Positions 1 through 8,643 of a stretch of DNA of 64,000 nt are shown piece after piece. The position numbers and the translations under genes were made by a program. The number at the start of each line of letters is the position of its first letter. Within the stretch, counting starts at the first letter, position 1. The notes below the pieces were generated by a model. The model made no database searches and was not told where the DNA came from. It saw only the letters and a list, made by a program, of their open reading frames with translations. Source of the stretch: an uncultured Alphaproteobacteria bacterium (GTDB taxonomy: Bacteria > Pseudomonadota > Alphaproteobacteria > CAAHEQ01 > UBA3637); NCBI GenBank assembly GCA_934203105.1, contig CAKPYQ010000004.1, positions 11,620 through 75,619 of the forward strand. Direction: 5' to 3'.

Positions 1-598
1 GAGAAATCAACAACAACGTCCCGCGATACTTTTGTAAAAAGTTCAGCAGCCACAAAGAAGATTCCAAATCCAAGTGGTTGGTCGGTTCGTCCAGCAATAA
101 AATGTCGGACGGTTGAAACAAAGTTGCCGCCAACGCAACGCGCATTCTCCATCCGCCTGAAAACTCCGATAACGGGTGATAAAAATCCGTGTCGTGAAAG
201 CCCAAACCTTTTAAAATTTGGCATGCTCTGGATTCGGCGGTATCTGCGCCAATCGCATTTAATCGTTCGTATATTTCCGCCAGCTCGGTATCCGGTGCGC
301 TTTGCAGGCGGTCAAGCAATTGCGTACGCTCTTTATCCGACGCCAATAAATAAGGCAGTGGCGCAATCGATGTGTCGTCTAATTCTTGGCGCATATAGGC
401 GATTTTGCTGGCACTTGGGTAAGCAATAGATCCCTCTTCAATGCTTTGTTCGCCCAAAATCGCGCGAAACAGTGTCGATTTTCCGCAACCGTTATGCCCA
501 ATCAAGCCGACTTTTTTATTGTCGCCGATATGAACGTTGGCGCGTTCCAACAAAGTTTTACCGCAAATGCGAATGGTAATGTTATTTAAATCAATCAT
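1..598 (-). CDS. ABC-F family ATP-binding protein, N-terminal part (cut by window edge)
   Basis: Reading the minus strand from an ATG at 598 gives an open frame to the window edge. It starts MIDLNNITIRICGKTLLERA, then a Walker A (GHNGCGKST, about residues 34-42), an ABC signature (LSEFSGGWRMRVALA) and a Walker B (ILLLDEPTNHLDLES). The EPTNHLD form and the soluble, permease-free start are typical of ABC-F proteins, which act on the ribosome (EttA, Uup, YheS-like) rather than transport. Only the first of the two expected ATPase domains is inside the window, so the subfamily cannot be decided. Confidence 0.9.
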   Translation of the reverse strand, partial: MIDLNNITIRICGKTLLERANVHIGDNKKVGLIGHNGCGKSTLFRAILGEQSIEEGSIAYPSASKIAYMRQELDDTSIAPLPYLLASDKERTQLLDRLQSAPDTELAEIYERLNAIGADTAESRACQILKGLGFHDTDFYHPLSEFSGGWRMRVALAATLFQPSDILLLDEPTNHLDLESSLWLLNFLQKYRGTLLLIS

Positions 599-645
599 AA
601 TGCTTTTTCTTATACACGATTTCCCGCCAAAAGTCAAAGGAAAGC

Positions 646-674
646 TTTTCAAAAGGTTTTTTTTGTGCTATAAT
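646..674 (+). promoter_or_regulatory. Putative sigma70 promoter with extended -10
   Basis: TTTTCA (646-651), 17 bases, then TATAAT (669-674) preceded by TGC, an extended -10. It sits 20 bases ahead of the start of the secreted protein at 695, whose ribosome site AAAGGAGG lies at 681-688. Seen directly; activity is inferred. Confidence 0.6.
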
Positions 675-694
675 AAGAAAAAAGGAGGTAAAGG

Positions 695-2227
695 ATGCCC
701 TTAAAAAACAATACCTTTTTTCATAAAACGTTGAAACGCAGTGCGTCGATATTGGCGGCTGGCAGCTTTTTGATGCCTGCCGTCGCAGCAAATGCGGCAG
801 ATGAAAATGTTTTTGCTTCTCCGTCGGTCGCGGTCGAACAAGCTCAAACAAAATCCGACAATCAGTCGCAAGGCACTTTAATGGATTGTTTTTTGAAGGC
901 GGCTCAAAACAAAGCCAAAACGGTTGAATATAAAGGGCAAACGTATGATATTAAAAACTTGGCGATTTCTTATTCGGACATTTTGGAAAAACGTCCGGAT
1001 TTAGTCATTGGAATGAAAAAGGCGCAAAAGCTTGGGATTGCTCCCAAAACCAGCATTGATATGAACGTCGTTCACGCGAATAAATTAAAAGCATTTGATC
1101 AAACAACACAACGCGCTGTGGAAGATTTTATTTTGACGCAAATGCAGGCGCAAAAAGATAAAAAAAGCGAATTTGAATATGACGGCAACACATACCAAGC
1201 CGAAACAGGCGCCAAAAAGTTTGAAGCTTTTTTAACTGCGCGACAAAATTTTAAGCCTTCTTTTAAATATGAAGGCGAAACCTTTTCAACTGACAGCACA
1301 TTTGCGATCGAAAAGCAAATGTCTTTATACGGCAATATCAATGCAGAATTAAGCGGTAAGCAAGACGCATTAACAAAGATGGCTGTGCGTCAAGTGGCGC
1401 GGGAAAAAGCAGTGTCTGAAATATCCGATAAGCGATACAAAAAAATATCGCATATGCAGCACGAAGTTAAACAAGGCGTTAAAAAAGGTATTATATCCGA
1501 GGATCAAGCCGATAAAATGTACCAAAAAATCGAGGCTCAAACGAAATGGTCAAAAGCAGATTCGGCTGATTTAAATCAAGCGTTTGCAGAACGTTTGGGT
1601 CGTACCTATCAATTAATGGAGGTATGCGGAAATCCGGGCGTTTATCAGCGCGGCGTGTTTCCAAACATTATGGAATTTGCGGCGGGTAGAAGCGACACTT
1701 CTTATTTTTCTCCAAATGTATTTTCCGCCGGTGGCGATATGTATTTGTCACAAGTAGATCCAAAAAGGTTTGTGTCTGAATTATCTCACGCTTTCCGACA
1801 AAAAAACAATGCGATCGGAGAGGCAACACAATTTGTCAGAGACGGTTTAAAGGATTTGTTCTCGCTTAACAGTTTTGGTTTTACGCCAAATGCGCAAGCC
1901 AAAAACTATGATGAAAAAGGCAAAATGGAATATGATGCGCATAACGTTGTCCAACCGGTTTTAGAGGATTTTTTGGACGGTAAAATCGACTCTATCCCCA
2001 AAGTTTATGCCAAAATTGACGCGCTTCGCAAAAAAATAGGAGAGCCTTACGCTCAAACAAGTGATTCAGAAAAAATGATACAGTTGGGTTATCAGCAATT
2101 GGCCGAGGAAGCGGAAAAAGAATTGGCCAAGGAAACGGAAAATGCACCACTTCCCGCGACACAGCCCAAATCTCAATCCTCCGCTTTATTGGCTTGTGCG
2201 GCAATGAATAAATCTTTGCAAAAATAA
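695..2227 (+). CDS. Secreted protein of unknown function with internal F-x-Y-x-G-x-T repeats
   Basis: A 510-residue protein with a clear signal peptide: basic start (KTLKRS), hydrophobic core and an AANAA-type cleavage site near residue 34. I do not recognise a named family. Three short related motifs occur near residues 68 (VEYKGQTYD), 160 (FEYDGNTYQ) and 190 (FKYEGETFS). Further on, ELSHAF (about residue 362) and EYDAHNVVQP (about 412) place two histidines each near acidic residues, which could be a metal site; this is only inference. The C-terminus is polar and proline-rich (APLPATQPKS). The start is fixed by the AAAGGAGG site seven bases upstream. Its own promoter suggests it stands alone. 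Confidence 0.8.
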   Translation: MPLKNNTFFHKTLKRSASILAAGSFLMPAVAANAADENVFASPSVAVEQAQTKSDNQSQGTLMDCFLKAAQNKAKTVEYKGQTYDIKNLAISYSDILEKRPDLVIGMKKAQKLGIAPKTSIDMNVVHANKLKAFDQTTQRAVEDFILTQMQAQKDKKSEFEYDGNTYQAETGAKKFEAFLTARQNFKPSFKYEGETFSTDSTFAIEKQMSLYGNINAELSGKQDALTKMAVRQVAREKAVSEISDKRYKKISHMQHEVKQGVKKGIISEDQADKMYQKIEAQTKWSKADSADLNQAFAERLGRTYQLMEVCGNPGVYQRGVFPNIMEFAAGRSDTSYFSPNVFSAGGDMYLSQVDPKRFVSELSHAFRQKNNAIGEATQFVRDGLKDLFSLNSFGFTPNAQAKNYDEKGKMEYDAHNVVQPVLEDFLDGKIDSIPKVYAKIDALRKKIGEPYAQTSDSEKMIQLGYQQLAEEAEKELAKETENAPLPATQPKSQSSALLACAAMNKSLQK

Positions 2228-2284
2228 AATGCTTGCTTTTTAAAGACAATTTTTTATATTATTCCTATAAAAGGAGTTGTTTTT

Positions 2285-3346
2285 ATGTTTTTTCTTTATG
2301 TCGTTATTATTACGGTTTTAATTGCTTTGTATGTGATTAAGTTTGCAGTTTTCCCGTTACCGATTGCCAAAGCATTCAAAATGCTGTTATCCGCATTTAT
2401 TTTGTTGTCATCGCAATCAATCGGCTTGGGATTTTTGTTGTCGTCGATTTTTCCGGTGTTAAATACAGAGGTTGGTATGGCTGTCTTAGGTTTTTGTTTT
2501 TCATTTGTTTTGTTTTTATTTCTGTCCACGTTGGCGTTAAACTTGTTGGCTTTCGTTGGTGTTTTTGCACCGCTGTACAGCGCTTTTGCACTGGCATTTA
2601 TTTTGTCCGTTGTCGGCGTGTTTTTGGCCGTTCGTGTGCCGAATGTGAAAACGATTTCGCTGGATTTTGGATTAAATAAGCCCTTTAAATTGGTTCAATT
2701 ATCGGATTTGCATATCGGTTCGGGTTTTACGCATAAATGGTTGGAAAAAGTCGTTGAAAAAACAAACGCTTTAAGTCCGGACGCGATTGTTATCACCGGC
2801 GATTTAATTGACGGTACGCCGGATCGGTTGATGCCGGAATTGCAATCGTTGAAAAAGTTAAAAGCGCCGGTTTATTTCATTTACGGCAATCACGAATACT
2901 ATTACGGATTGGAAAAGTGGAAAAATGAATGGGCAAAGTTGAATTTAAACTTATTGGAAAATCAATCCGTGGATTTGGGTGCGATCATTATCGGCGGTGT
3001 CGGTATGCCGGGAGCAAATGCTTTTGGTGCCAAAGCGCCGAATATCAGCGAAACTTTTTTTGGATCAGATCCCCAAAAGCCCAAAATATTGTTGGCGCAT
3101 TATCCGGAATTATTTAACAACGCAGCCCCCGACGGTGTTCGTTTACAATTATCCGGTCATACGCATGGTGGGCAATTATTTTGGCCGTTAAACATATTGA
3201 CAAAGCGCGCCAACGCCGGTTATTTAAAAGGTGCTTATTATAAAGACGGTGCGATGCTGTATGTCAGCTCTGGCACAGGCCTATGGGGCGGATTGCCTCT
3301 TCGAATGGGCACAACGCCGGAAATTACTTTGTTTATTTTAAAATAG
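2285..3346 (+). CDS. Membrane-anchored metallophosphoesterase (YaeI/YkuE type)
   Basis: 353 residues. The first ~115 are four hydrophobic segments, so the enzyme is membrane-bound. From about residue 135 the calcineurin-like metal motifs appear in order: SDLHIGSG (140-147), GDLIDG (about 173), GNHEYYYG (201-208), LAHYPELF (about 270) and SGHTHGGQ (290-297). These supply the two-metal phosphatase site. Family members act on lipid-linked or membrane phosphoesters (YaeI, YkuE); the substrate here is unknown. A ribosome site AAAGGAG lies 9 bases before the ATG. The gap to the preceding gene is 57 bases, so it may be partly co-transcribed. Confidence 0.88.
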   Translation: MFFLYVVIITVLIALYVIKFAVFPLPIAKAFKMLLSAFILLSSQSIGLGFLLSSIFPVLNTEVGMAVLGFCFSFVLFLFLSTLALNLLAFVGVFAPLYSAFALAFILSVVGVFLAVRVPNVKTISLDFGLNKPFKLVQLSDLHIGSGFTHKWLEKVVEKTNALSPDAIVITGDLIDGTPDRLMPELQSLKKLKAPVYFIYGNHEYYYGLEKWKNEWAKLNLNLLENQSVDLGAIIIGGVGMPGANAFGAKAPNISETFFGSDPQKPKILLAHYPELFNNAAPDGVRLQLSGHTHGGQLFWPLNILTKRANAGYLKGAYYKDGAMLYVSSGTGLWGGLPLRMGTTPEITLFILK

Positions 3347-3379
3347 TTGTTTTGATTTTTTTTGCCCTTTATATCGTCC

Positions 3380-4090
3380 TCAAATCAGCGGTTCAGCGTC
3401 CCGCATAATGCGCTCTATTTTTTCGGGACGTGTATCGTCGTTGTTGTGCAAAACAAATCCCGTACATAATTCAAAAGGTGCTTTGCTGTTCATTGTGGCT
3501 TGGATAATCACGCGTTTTGGCATAACACACGCTTTTGGCCATAAAGGAATTAAGCGGATTTTTCCCATACGCCCGTTTAAAACGGATAATATTTCGGGGA
3601 CGGCTTGGGCGCGGTGAATGATCGTCAAAGTGCCTTTGGCGCGTACCTTTTTAATGCAAAAATCTAACCACGTTTTTAAGGGAACTTGTTCAGCATGCGC
3701 CTTGGCCGTTACATCGTTGTCGCGCAACATCGTTTCCGTAAAATACGGCGGGTTCGTGACAACGTGATGAAATTGCCGCTCTTTCCATTCTTTGGGCGGG
3801 TTCGTGACGTCGCCGTAAACGACTTCAAACGCCATTTTATTTAAACATGCATTTTGCTTTGCCAATTCCAACATTTCAGGTTGAATGTCCAATCCGGTTA
3901 TGTTGGCTTGTGGGGCGCGCGCTTTAATACACAAAGCAACCGCCCCCGTTCCGCAGCCGACATCAAGCACGCTTTCGTTGGCTTTTGCGGGGACGGCAGC
4001 AGCTAATAAAACCGCATCGGAAGTGGCTCTGTAATCGCCTTGTTTTAACTTGATTTTCCCGCCTAAAAAGTCATCGATCGTGTATTGCAA
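3380..4090 (-). CDS. trmN6: tRNA1(Val) (adenine-37-N6)-methyltransferase-like protein
   Basis: 236-residue Rossmann methyltransferase. The AdoMet loop VLDVGCGTGA is at residues 41-50, the acidic ribose-binding residue is in GLDIQ (66-70), and the amino-methyltransferase motif NPPYF is at 113-117. The N-terminus QYTIDDFLGGKIKLKQ and the length match the YfiC/TrmN6 family, which methylates N6 of A37 in tRNA-Val. The alphaproteobacterial relatives are usually annotated only as methyltransferases, so the exact tRNA target is inferred. It is the last gene of the minus-strand run that starts at 10245, 12 bases after the GNAT gene. Confidence 0.8.
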   Translation of the reverse strand: MQYTIDDFLGGKIKLKQGDYRATSDAVLLAAAVPAKANESVLDVGCGTGAVALCIKARAPQANITGLDIQPEMLELAKQNACLNKMAFEVVYGDVTNPPKEWKERQFHHVVTNPPYFTETMLRDNDVTAKAHAEQVPLKTWLDFCIKKVRAKGTLTIIHRAQAVPEILSVLNGRMGKIRLIPLWPKACVMPKRVIIQATMNSKAPFELCTGFVLHNNDDTRPEKIERIMRDAEPLI

Positions 4091-4102
4091 TTTGTGCTCC
4101 GT

Positions 4103-4573
4103 TTAAAATTGGTATCTGTTCATTTGAATGCCAAGTCGTTGGTCAAGCTTTGTTTCGGTCAACTTTCCGCCCATTTTTAAATAAAAATTATTTGCGGGTT
4201 GATAATTTGCGATCGTCCAAACAAAGGGGCTTTGTTCGCTTTCCCGAATGGTCTTCAACGCATATGAAAATAAAGCGCTGCCAATCCCTTTGCGCGCAAA
4301 CTTTTGATTGACATAAAGTCGGTTGATTTTCCCGCTTTTTTGCCACACCGTAAAGCCCAAAACTTTATTTTGGTTGTCACAGGCAACATAAACATTGTCT
4401 TTGGCGATAAAGTCCGCCGTTTGCTTGGATAAAAAAGCCGGTGTCATAAAGTTTGGATTGTCAAGCAATCGGGCGGGAACACAGATGCGATAAACATCGC
4501 GCCATATATCCCGATGTATTTTGATTATGTCGGGTATATCGGTAAGGGTGGCTTTTCGAAGGACTGTGTTCAT
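4103..4573 (-). CDS. GNAT-family N-acetyltransferase
   Basis: 156 residues with the GNAT fold: an N-terminal strand-helix (ATLTDIPDIIKIHRDIWRD), the V-W-Q strand and the acetyl-CoA pyrophosphate loop KFARKGIGSALF (about 112-123, R/Q-x-x-G-x-G/A), then a C-terminal NFYLKMGGKL, typical of the family end. The substrate cannot be read from the sequence. It lies 7 bases after mnmA and 12 bases before the trmN6-like gene on the same strand, so it is probably in the same transcript. Confidence 0.85.
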   Translation of the reverse strand: MNTVLRKATLTDIPDIIKIHRDIWRDVYRICVPARLLDNPNFMTPAFLSKQTADFIAKDNVYVACDNQNKVLGFTVWQKSGKINRLYVNQKFARKGIGSALFSYALKTIRESEQSPFVWTIANYQPANNFYLKMGGKLTETKLDQRLGIQMNRYQF

Positions 4574-4580
4574 AAAATTT

Positions 4581-5654
4581 TTACGCCTTTTTTATAATCC
4601 CGCCGCCGATCACAATATCGTCGTCATAAAAGACCATCGATTGACCGGGGGTAAAGGACTTTTGAGGTTCATCATACACAACACGCGCAATCTTGTCTTC
4701 GACATAAACAGTGACAGGCGCGGGCTTGGACGTCGAGCGTTGCTTGGCAAAAGCACGGAATTGTTCCGGCGGTGTTGCAAAGCTGATCCAATGCAAATCT
4801 TCCACAAAGCATGTATCTTTTTGTGTGTCGGCTGCTGTTCCGACCCAAACGATGTTTTTGTGCGCGTCAACGTCCAAAACAAATAACGGTTCCGGATAAG
4901 AGACGCCTAATCCTTTGCGTTGGCCGATTGTATAGTTCCAATATCCCAAATGTGTTCCGACAACTTTGCCGTTGAGCATCATAATATTGCCCTTTTTGGG
5001 TGGCATTTGCAAAAGGTCATTGTAATTGCCCGAATAAAAATCCTGACTGTCCGGTTTTTCGGCCACAGCCAATCCTTTATCTCGCGCCATTTGGCGAACT
5101 TGCTCTTTTGTAAAAGACCCCAAAGGAAAAATCACATGCGCCAGTTGATCTTGGCTTAATCGATACAAAAAGTAGCTTTGATCTTTTTTATTATCCAACC
5201 CCTTTTTCAATAAATAGCGGTTCGAGGCAGCATCAAAACCCGTCCTTGCATAATGACCGGTTGCAAAGTAATCATAATTGATGCCTTCTTTTTTGGCTTT
5301 TTGCGTCAACAATCCGAACTTCATCAATTCATTGCATTTTACGCAAGGGTTGGGCGTACGCCCCGCTGCGTATTCGCTTTTGAAGTACGAAAGCACCGTT
5401 TGTTTGTATTCTTCCGAACAATCAAATACATATGTTTTAATGCCAATCTTTTCGCCAAAAGCTTTTATATTTTTAATGTCTTCTTTTTCTTCCGGCCCGT
5501 AACAAGCGTTTCCCGCAACTTGTAAGTTCGGAATGTCGCTGTTATAAATCGACATTGATATGCCGATAACCTCATATCCTTGTTCTTTTAACAACAGCGC
5601 CGACAAAGATGAATCCACGCCACCGGATAAACCGACAATAACTACATCAGACAT
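4581..5654 (-). CDS. mnmA: tRNA-specific 2-thiouridylase (MnmA)-like
   Basis: 357 residues. The ATP-pyrophosphatase P-loop SGGVDSS is at 10-16, TPNPCVKCNELMKFG at about 100-114, the motif DQSYFL in the middle, and a C-terminal beta-barrel. The family adenylates U34 of tRNA-Lys/Glu/Gln and adds sulfur. C107 aligns with the E. coli nucleophile, and C104 makes an extra C-x-x-C. The second catalytic cysteine expected in the DSxxxCF segment is missing: here the segment reads PDSQDFYSGNY. The enzyme may therefore use a different sulfur or iron-sulfur mechanism, or be a paralogue. Its first 13 bases overlap the end of the exchanger gene, so translation is probably coupled. Confidence 0.85.
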   Translation of the reverse strand: MSDVVIVGLSGGVDSSLSALLLKEQGYEVIGISMSIYNSDIPNLQVAGNACYGPEEKEDIKNIKAFGEKIGIKTYVFDCSEEYKQTVLSYFKSEYAAGRTPNPCVKCNELMKFGLLTQKAKKEGINYDYFATGHYARTGFDAASNRYLLKKGLDNKKDQSYFLYRLSQDQLAHVIFPLGSFTKEQVRQMARDKGLAVAEKPDSQDFYSGNYNDLLQMPPKKGNIMMLNGKVVGTHLGYWNYTIGQRKGLGVSYPEPLFVLDVDAHKNIVWVGTAADTQKDTCFVEDLHWISFATPPEQFRAFAKQRSTSKPAPVTVYVEDKIARVVYDEPQKSFTPGQSMVFYDDDIVIGGGIIKKA

Positions 5655-6583
5655 ACAACATACCCCGCATAAGCCAATAAAAATAAAACACCCATCGGAC
5701 GCGATATCTGCTTAAATATTCCGAGCGTAATCAACCACAAAGTCGTCATACACATTACCAGCAAACTTTCCCACACATCGGCCGGAAAATAAAGCGGAGT
5801 TAAAATCGCGACAACGCCCAAAATAAACAATGCATTATATATATTCGATCCGACAATATTGCCGTAGGCCACATCATTTTGCTTGCGAATAGAGGCCATA
5901 ACGGACGTTGCCAGTTCCGGCAAGCTGGTTCCAACCGCCACCAATGTCAAGCCGATAACGGTTTCGGATATACCGAATTGTCGTGCGATTACAATTGAGC
6001 TGTCTACCAATAATTTGGCGCCCAACATCGTCATGGCGATACCCGCCAATGTGATTAAAACGTGTTTTAAAACGCTGCCTTTGGTCGGTGCTAATTCGCT
6101 CATTTCTTTTTGCATATCTTTCAGGGCTTTTTTGTTTTGGTGTTCGACATAATAGCAATAATAAACATATCCGCATAATAAAGCCACAAAAATAACGCCC
6201 CCGAAGAAGTTTAAAACGCCGCACAGAACAGCGATGACCAAGGCAACGGAGGAAATAACCAAAAACAGACTGTCACGGAAAAAGTTTTTCATATCCAACT
6301 TAACCGGAGAAATCAAAGCCGTTACGCCCAATACTAACAAAATATTGCAGATGTTTGACCCGACAACATTCCCGACAGCAATGCCGGGAGCCGGCGGTGT
6401 TTGCATTGCGGCTAAAATGCTGGCCATCAATTCGGGTGTGGACGTGCCAAAGCCGACCAAAACAATGCCGACAACCAACGGTGAAATTTTTAACTTATTG
6501 GCGACCCCGACGGCACCTTTGACCAATGTATCGCCGCCAAAGCCCAATAAAAATAAGCCAAGTACAAAATATAAATAAAGCAT
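5642..6583 (-). CDS. Calcium/sodium antiporter (CaCA family, YrbG-like)
   Basis: 313 residues made of two homologous halves, each with the cation-exchange alpha repeat: GFGTSTPELMAS plus GNVVGSNICNILLVLG in the first half, and AVGTSLPELATS plus GNIVGSNIYNALFILG in the second. The acidic residues in the TPELMAS/LPELATS segments line the ion site. Around ten membrane spans are expected in the inner membrane. It begins two bases after cvpA and its end overlaps the start of mnmA by 13 bases. In E. coli the relative yrbG sits beside the mla operon; here mlaE and mlaF lie three genes upstream. Confidence 0.92.
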   Translation of the reverse strand: MLYLYFVLGLFLLGFGGDTLVKGAVGVANKLKISPLVVGIVLVGFGTSTPELMASILAAMQTPPAPGIAVGNVVGSNICNILLVLGVTALISPVKLDMKNFFRDSLFLVISSVALVIAVLCGVLNFFGGVIFVALLCGYVYYCYYVEHQNKKALKDMQKEMSELAPTKGSVLKHVLITLAGIAMTMLGAKLLVDSSIVIARQFGISETVIGLTLVAVGTSLPELATSVMASIRKQNDVAYGNIVGSNIYNALFILGVVAILTPLYFPADVWESLLVMCMTTLWLITLGIFKQISRPMGVLFLLAYAGYVVCLM

Positions 6584-6585
6584 TT

Positions 6586-7242
6586 TTACTCCTGTTCAAT
6601 ACTTTCTAATAAAACGTCCATACTTTCCAAGTCGTGATTGTCATAAGGCACCGCTTCTTTGGCCGGAGTTTCTTTGTCCGATATGGATTCGGTTTGTTCG
6701 GGCTTTTGCTTTATTTCAACGTTTTCGGTTGTTAACGTTTCATCGGACATATCGCGCACCCCGATCATAAAGCTTTCCGGCAAAACGCTTTCCAACACAG
6801 GAACCGTTTTTTGTAAATAAGCAACGGAAAAGTTTTTATCTTTATACTCTTCGATTGTTTCGGCCGGCATAGCAAACGCCGCAAAAAAGTAAATGATGAC
6901 AACTAATAACAATCCGCGTAAAGCACCGAAAATCAAGCCGAGGATTCGGTCCAATCCGCTTAAAACGCTTTTGCGCAATTTGTCGTTGATTTTGGCGTTG
7001 ACGATTGTGCAAACAACCAAGATGACCAAAGCGATTACAATCGCGGCCGTAATGTCGGCAACGGTTGCGTTGGTGATCATTTTACGAAATAAAGGTCGTA
7101 CAATCAACAGCCCGTAAAAAGCTCCGAATGCTGCCAAAACCCAAGCAATCAATCCCAATAATTCACGCACCAGCCCGCGATACATCGCAAACAAAGCGGA
7201 AATTAAAACAATTGCAATAATTCCTAAATCAATCATTCCCAT
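6586..7242 (-). CDS. cvpA: CvpA family inner-membrane protein
   Basis: 218 residues. The N-terminus MGMIDLGIIAIVLISALFAM leads into four hydrophobic segments up to about residue 125, with the family pattern YRGLVRELLGLIAW and the small-residue helix KSVLSGLDRILGLIFGALRG. The remaining ~90 residues are polar and acidic (KQKPEQTESISDKE), probably a disordered cytoplasmic tail. CvpA proteins are linked to colicin V production and envelope homeostasis; the molecular role is not settled. It lies 12 bases after radA and 2 bases before the exchanger. Confidence 0.88.
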   Translation of the reverse strand: MGMIDLGIIAIVLISALFAMYRGLVRELLGLIAWVLAAFGAFYGLLIVRPLFRKMITNATVADITAAIVIALVILVVCTIVNAKINDKLRKSVLSGLDRILGLIFGALRGLLLVVIIYFFAAFAMPAETIEEYKDKNFSVAYLQKTVPVLESVLPESFMIGVRDMSDETLTTENVEIKQKPEQTESISDKETPAKEAVPYDNHDLESMDVLLESIEQE

Positions 7243-7254
7243 TTTTATGTTTCC

Positions 7255-8640
7255 TTACTTTACAAAAAATTCAACCAAGCTTTTTAAATGCCCCATTTCA
7301 TGAATACTGATGTCGGCAGATGCTTTTTTCTTGTGCGCGTGTTGAGGCGGCATTAAAGCCTTTTCAAAGCCCAACTTAGCCGCTTCTTTTAAGCGCAAAT
7401 CCATCTGCGGGACAGCGCGTACTTCACCCGATAAACCCACTTCGCCAAAGACAACCATATCGGCCGGCATCGCTTTTTGCGTCAGCGATGAAACCACGGC
7501 CGCCGCAACGGCTAAATCCGCAGCGGGTTCTGTGATCTTTAATCCGCCGGCGATGTTTAAATAAATATCGCGATTGTTTAAAATAATGCCGCAACGCGCT
7601 TCCAAAACTGCCAATATCATATTCAACCGATTGTTATCCCAACCGACAACCGCACGGCGCGGAGACGTTCCGGACGCCGGCGCGACCAAAGCTTGCACTT
7701 CCACCAGCACGGGGCGCGACCCTTCGATGCCGGCAAAAACACAAGAACCCGAAATATTACCGCGGCGTTCTGCTAAAAACAGAGCAGAGGGATTTGCCAC
7801 TTCTTCCAATCCTTGTTCGGTCATTTCAAACACGCCGATTTCATCGGTCGCTCCAAAGCGGTTTTTGACCGCGCGCAAAATCCGAAAATGATGACCTCTG
7901 TCACCTTCGAAATACAGCACTGTATCGACCATATGTTCTAAAACTCTTGGACCCGCAAGTGTACCTTCTTTTGTCACATGACCGACCAGAAATAAAATAA
8001 AGCCCTTTCTTTTGGCAAGCCGGATCAATTCATGACCGGCAGCGCGCACTTGCCCCACCGTTCCGGGTGCCGAATCCAATGTGTCGACAAACATCGTTTG
8101 TATCGAATCAATGACAACCACATCGGGCGCTTCGTTTGTATCTAATGTCGTCAGAATGTCGCGGACATTCATCGCGCTGGCCAACTCTACTTGCGCATTG
8201 CTTAAACCCAATCTGGACGCGCGCAAGCGAATTTGTTCAATCGACTCTTCGCCCGAAATGTAAACGCAACGGGCGGGTGATCCTTTTTTATTCACACAAT
8301 TTGCCAACTTTGCAACTGCTTGCAACAATAATGTTGATTTGCCGATACCGGGGTCGCCGCCGACCAAAATGCATGATCCTTCAACCATACCGCCACCGCA
8401 AACGCGATCCAATTCAGCTATACCGGATTTTAAACGAAACGCCTTTTCTGATACGCCTTTTAAATCCACAAATTCAATGGCGCGGCCGCTTCTGCCCGCG
8501 ACGGATTTGCTGGTTTCCGGAGTGGCTACGGCTTCTTCTTGGATCGTGTTCCATTTGCCGCAAGCGTCACACTTGCCCGCCCATTTAGCATAAACGGCGC
8601 CGCATTCTTGGCAAACAAATTGCGTGGTCGATTTGGCCAT
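7255..8640 (-). CDS. radA: DNA repair protein RadA
   Basis: 461 residues, the usual length. An N-terminal C4 zinc finger has C10, C13, C24 and C27. The RecA-like core carries Walker A GGDPGIGKS (94-102) and Walker B VVVIDSIQTM. The RadA-specific KNRFG motif is present (KNRFGATDE), and the C-terminal third is Lon-protease-like (GGLKITEPAADLAVAAA, GEVGLSGEVRAVPQ) without the protease serine-lysine pair. RadA promotes branch migration in recombination. The gene lies three bases after mlaF and 12 before cvpA. The order radA-cvpA is a common alphaproteobacterial arrangement. Confidence 0.96.
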   Translation of the reverse strand: MAKSTTQFVCQECGAVYAKWAGKCDACGKWNTIQEEAVATPETSKSVAGRSGRAIEFVDLKGVSEKAFRLKSGIAELDRVCGGGMVEGSCILVGGDPGIGKSTLLLQAVAKLANCVNKKGSPARCVYISGEESIEQIRLRASRLGLSNAQVELASAMNVRDILTTLDTNEAPDVVVIDSIQTMFVDTLDSAPGTVGQVRAAGHELIRLAKRKGFILFLVGHVTKEGTLAGPRVLEHMVDTVLYFEGDRGHHFRILRAVKNRFGATDEIGVFEMTEQGLEEVANPSALFLAERRGNISGSCVFAGIEGSRPVLVEVQALVAPASGTSPRRAVVGWDNNRLNMILAVLEARCGIILNNRDIYLNIAGGLKITEPAADLAVAAAVVSSLTQKAMPADMVVFGEVGLSGEVRAVPQMDLRLKEAAKLGFEKALMPPQHAHKKKASADISIHEMGHLKSLVEFFVK

Positions 8641-8643
8641 TTT

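Noticed and set aside
591..851. Minus-strand frame over the start of the secreted protein
   Set aside because: It overlaps the promoter and signal peptide of gene 695 and has no sensible composition or site.
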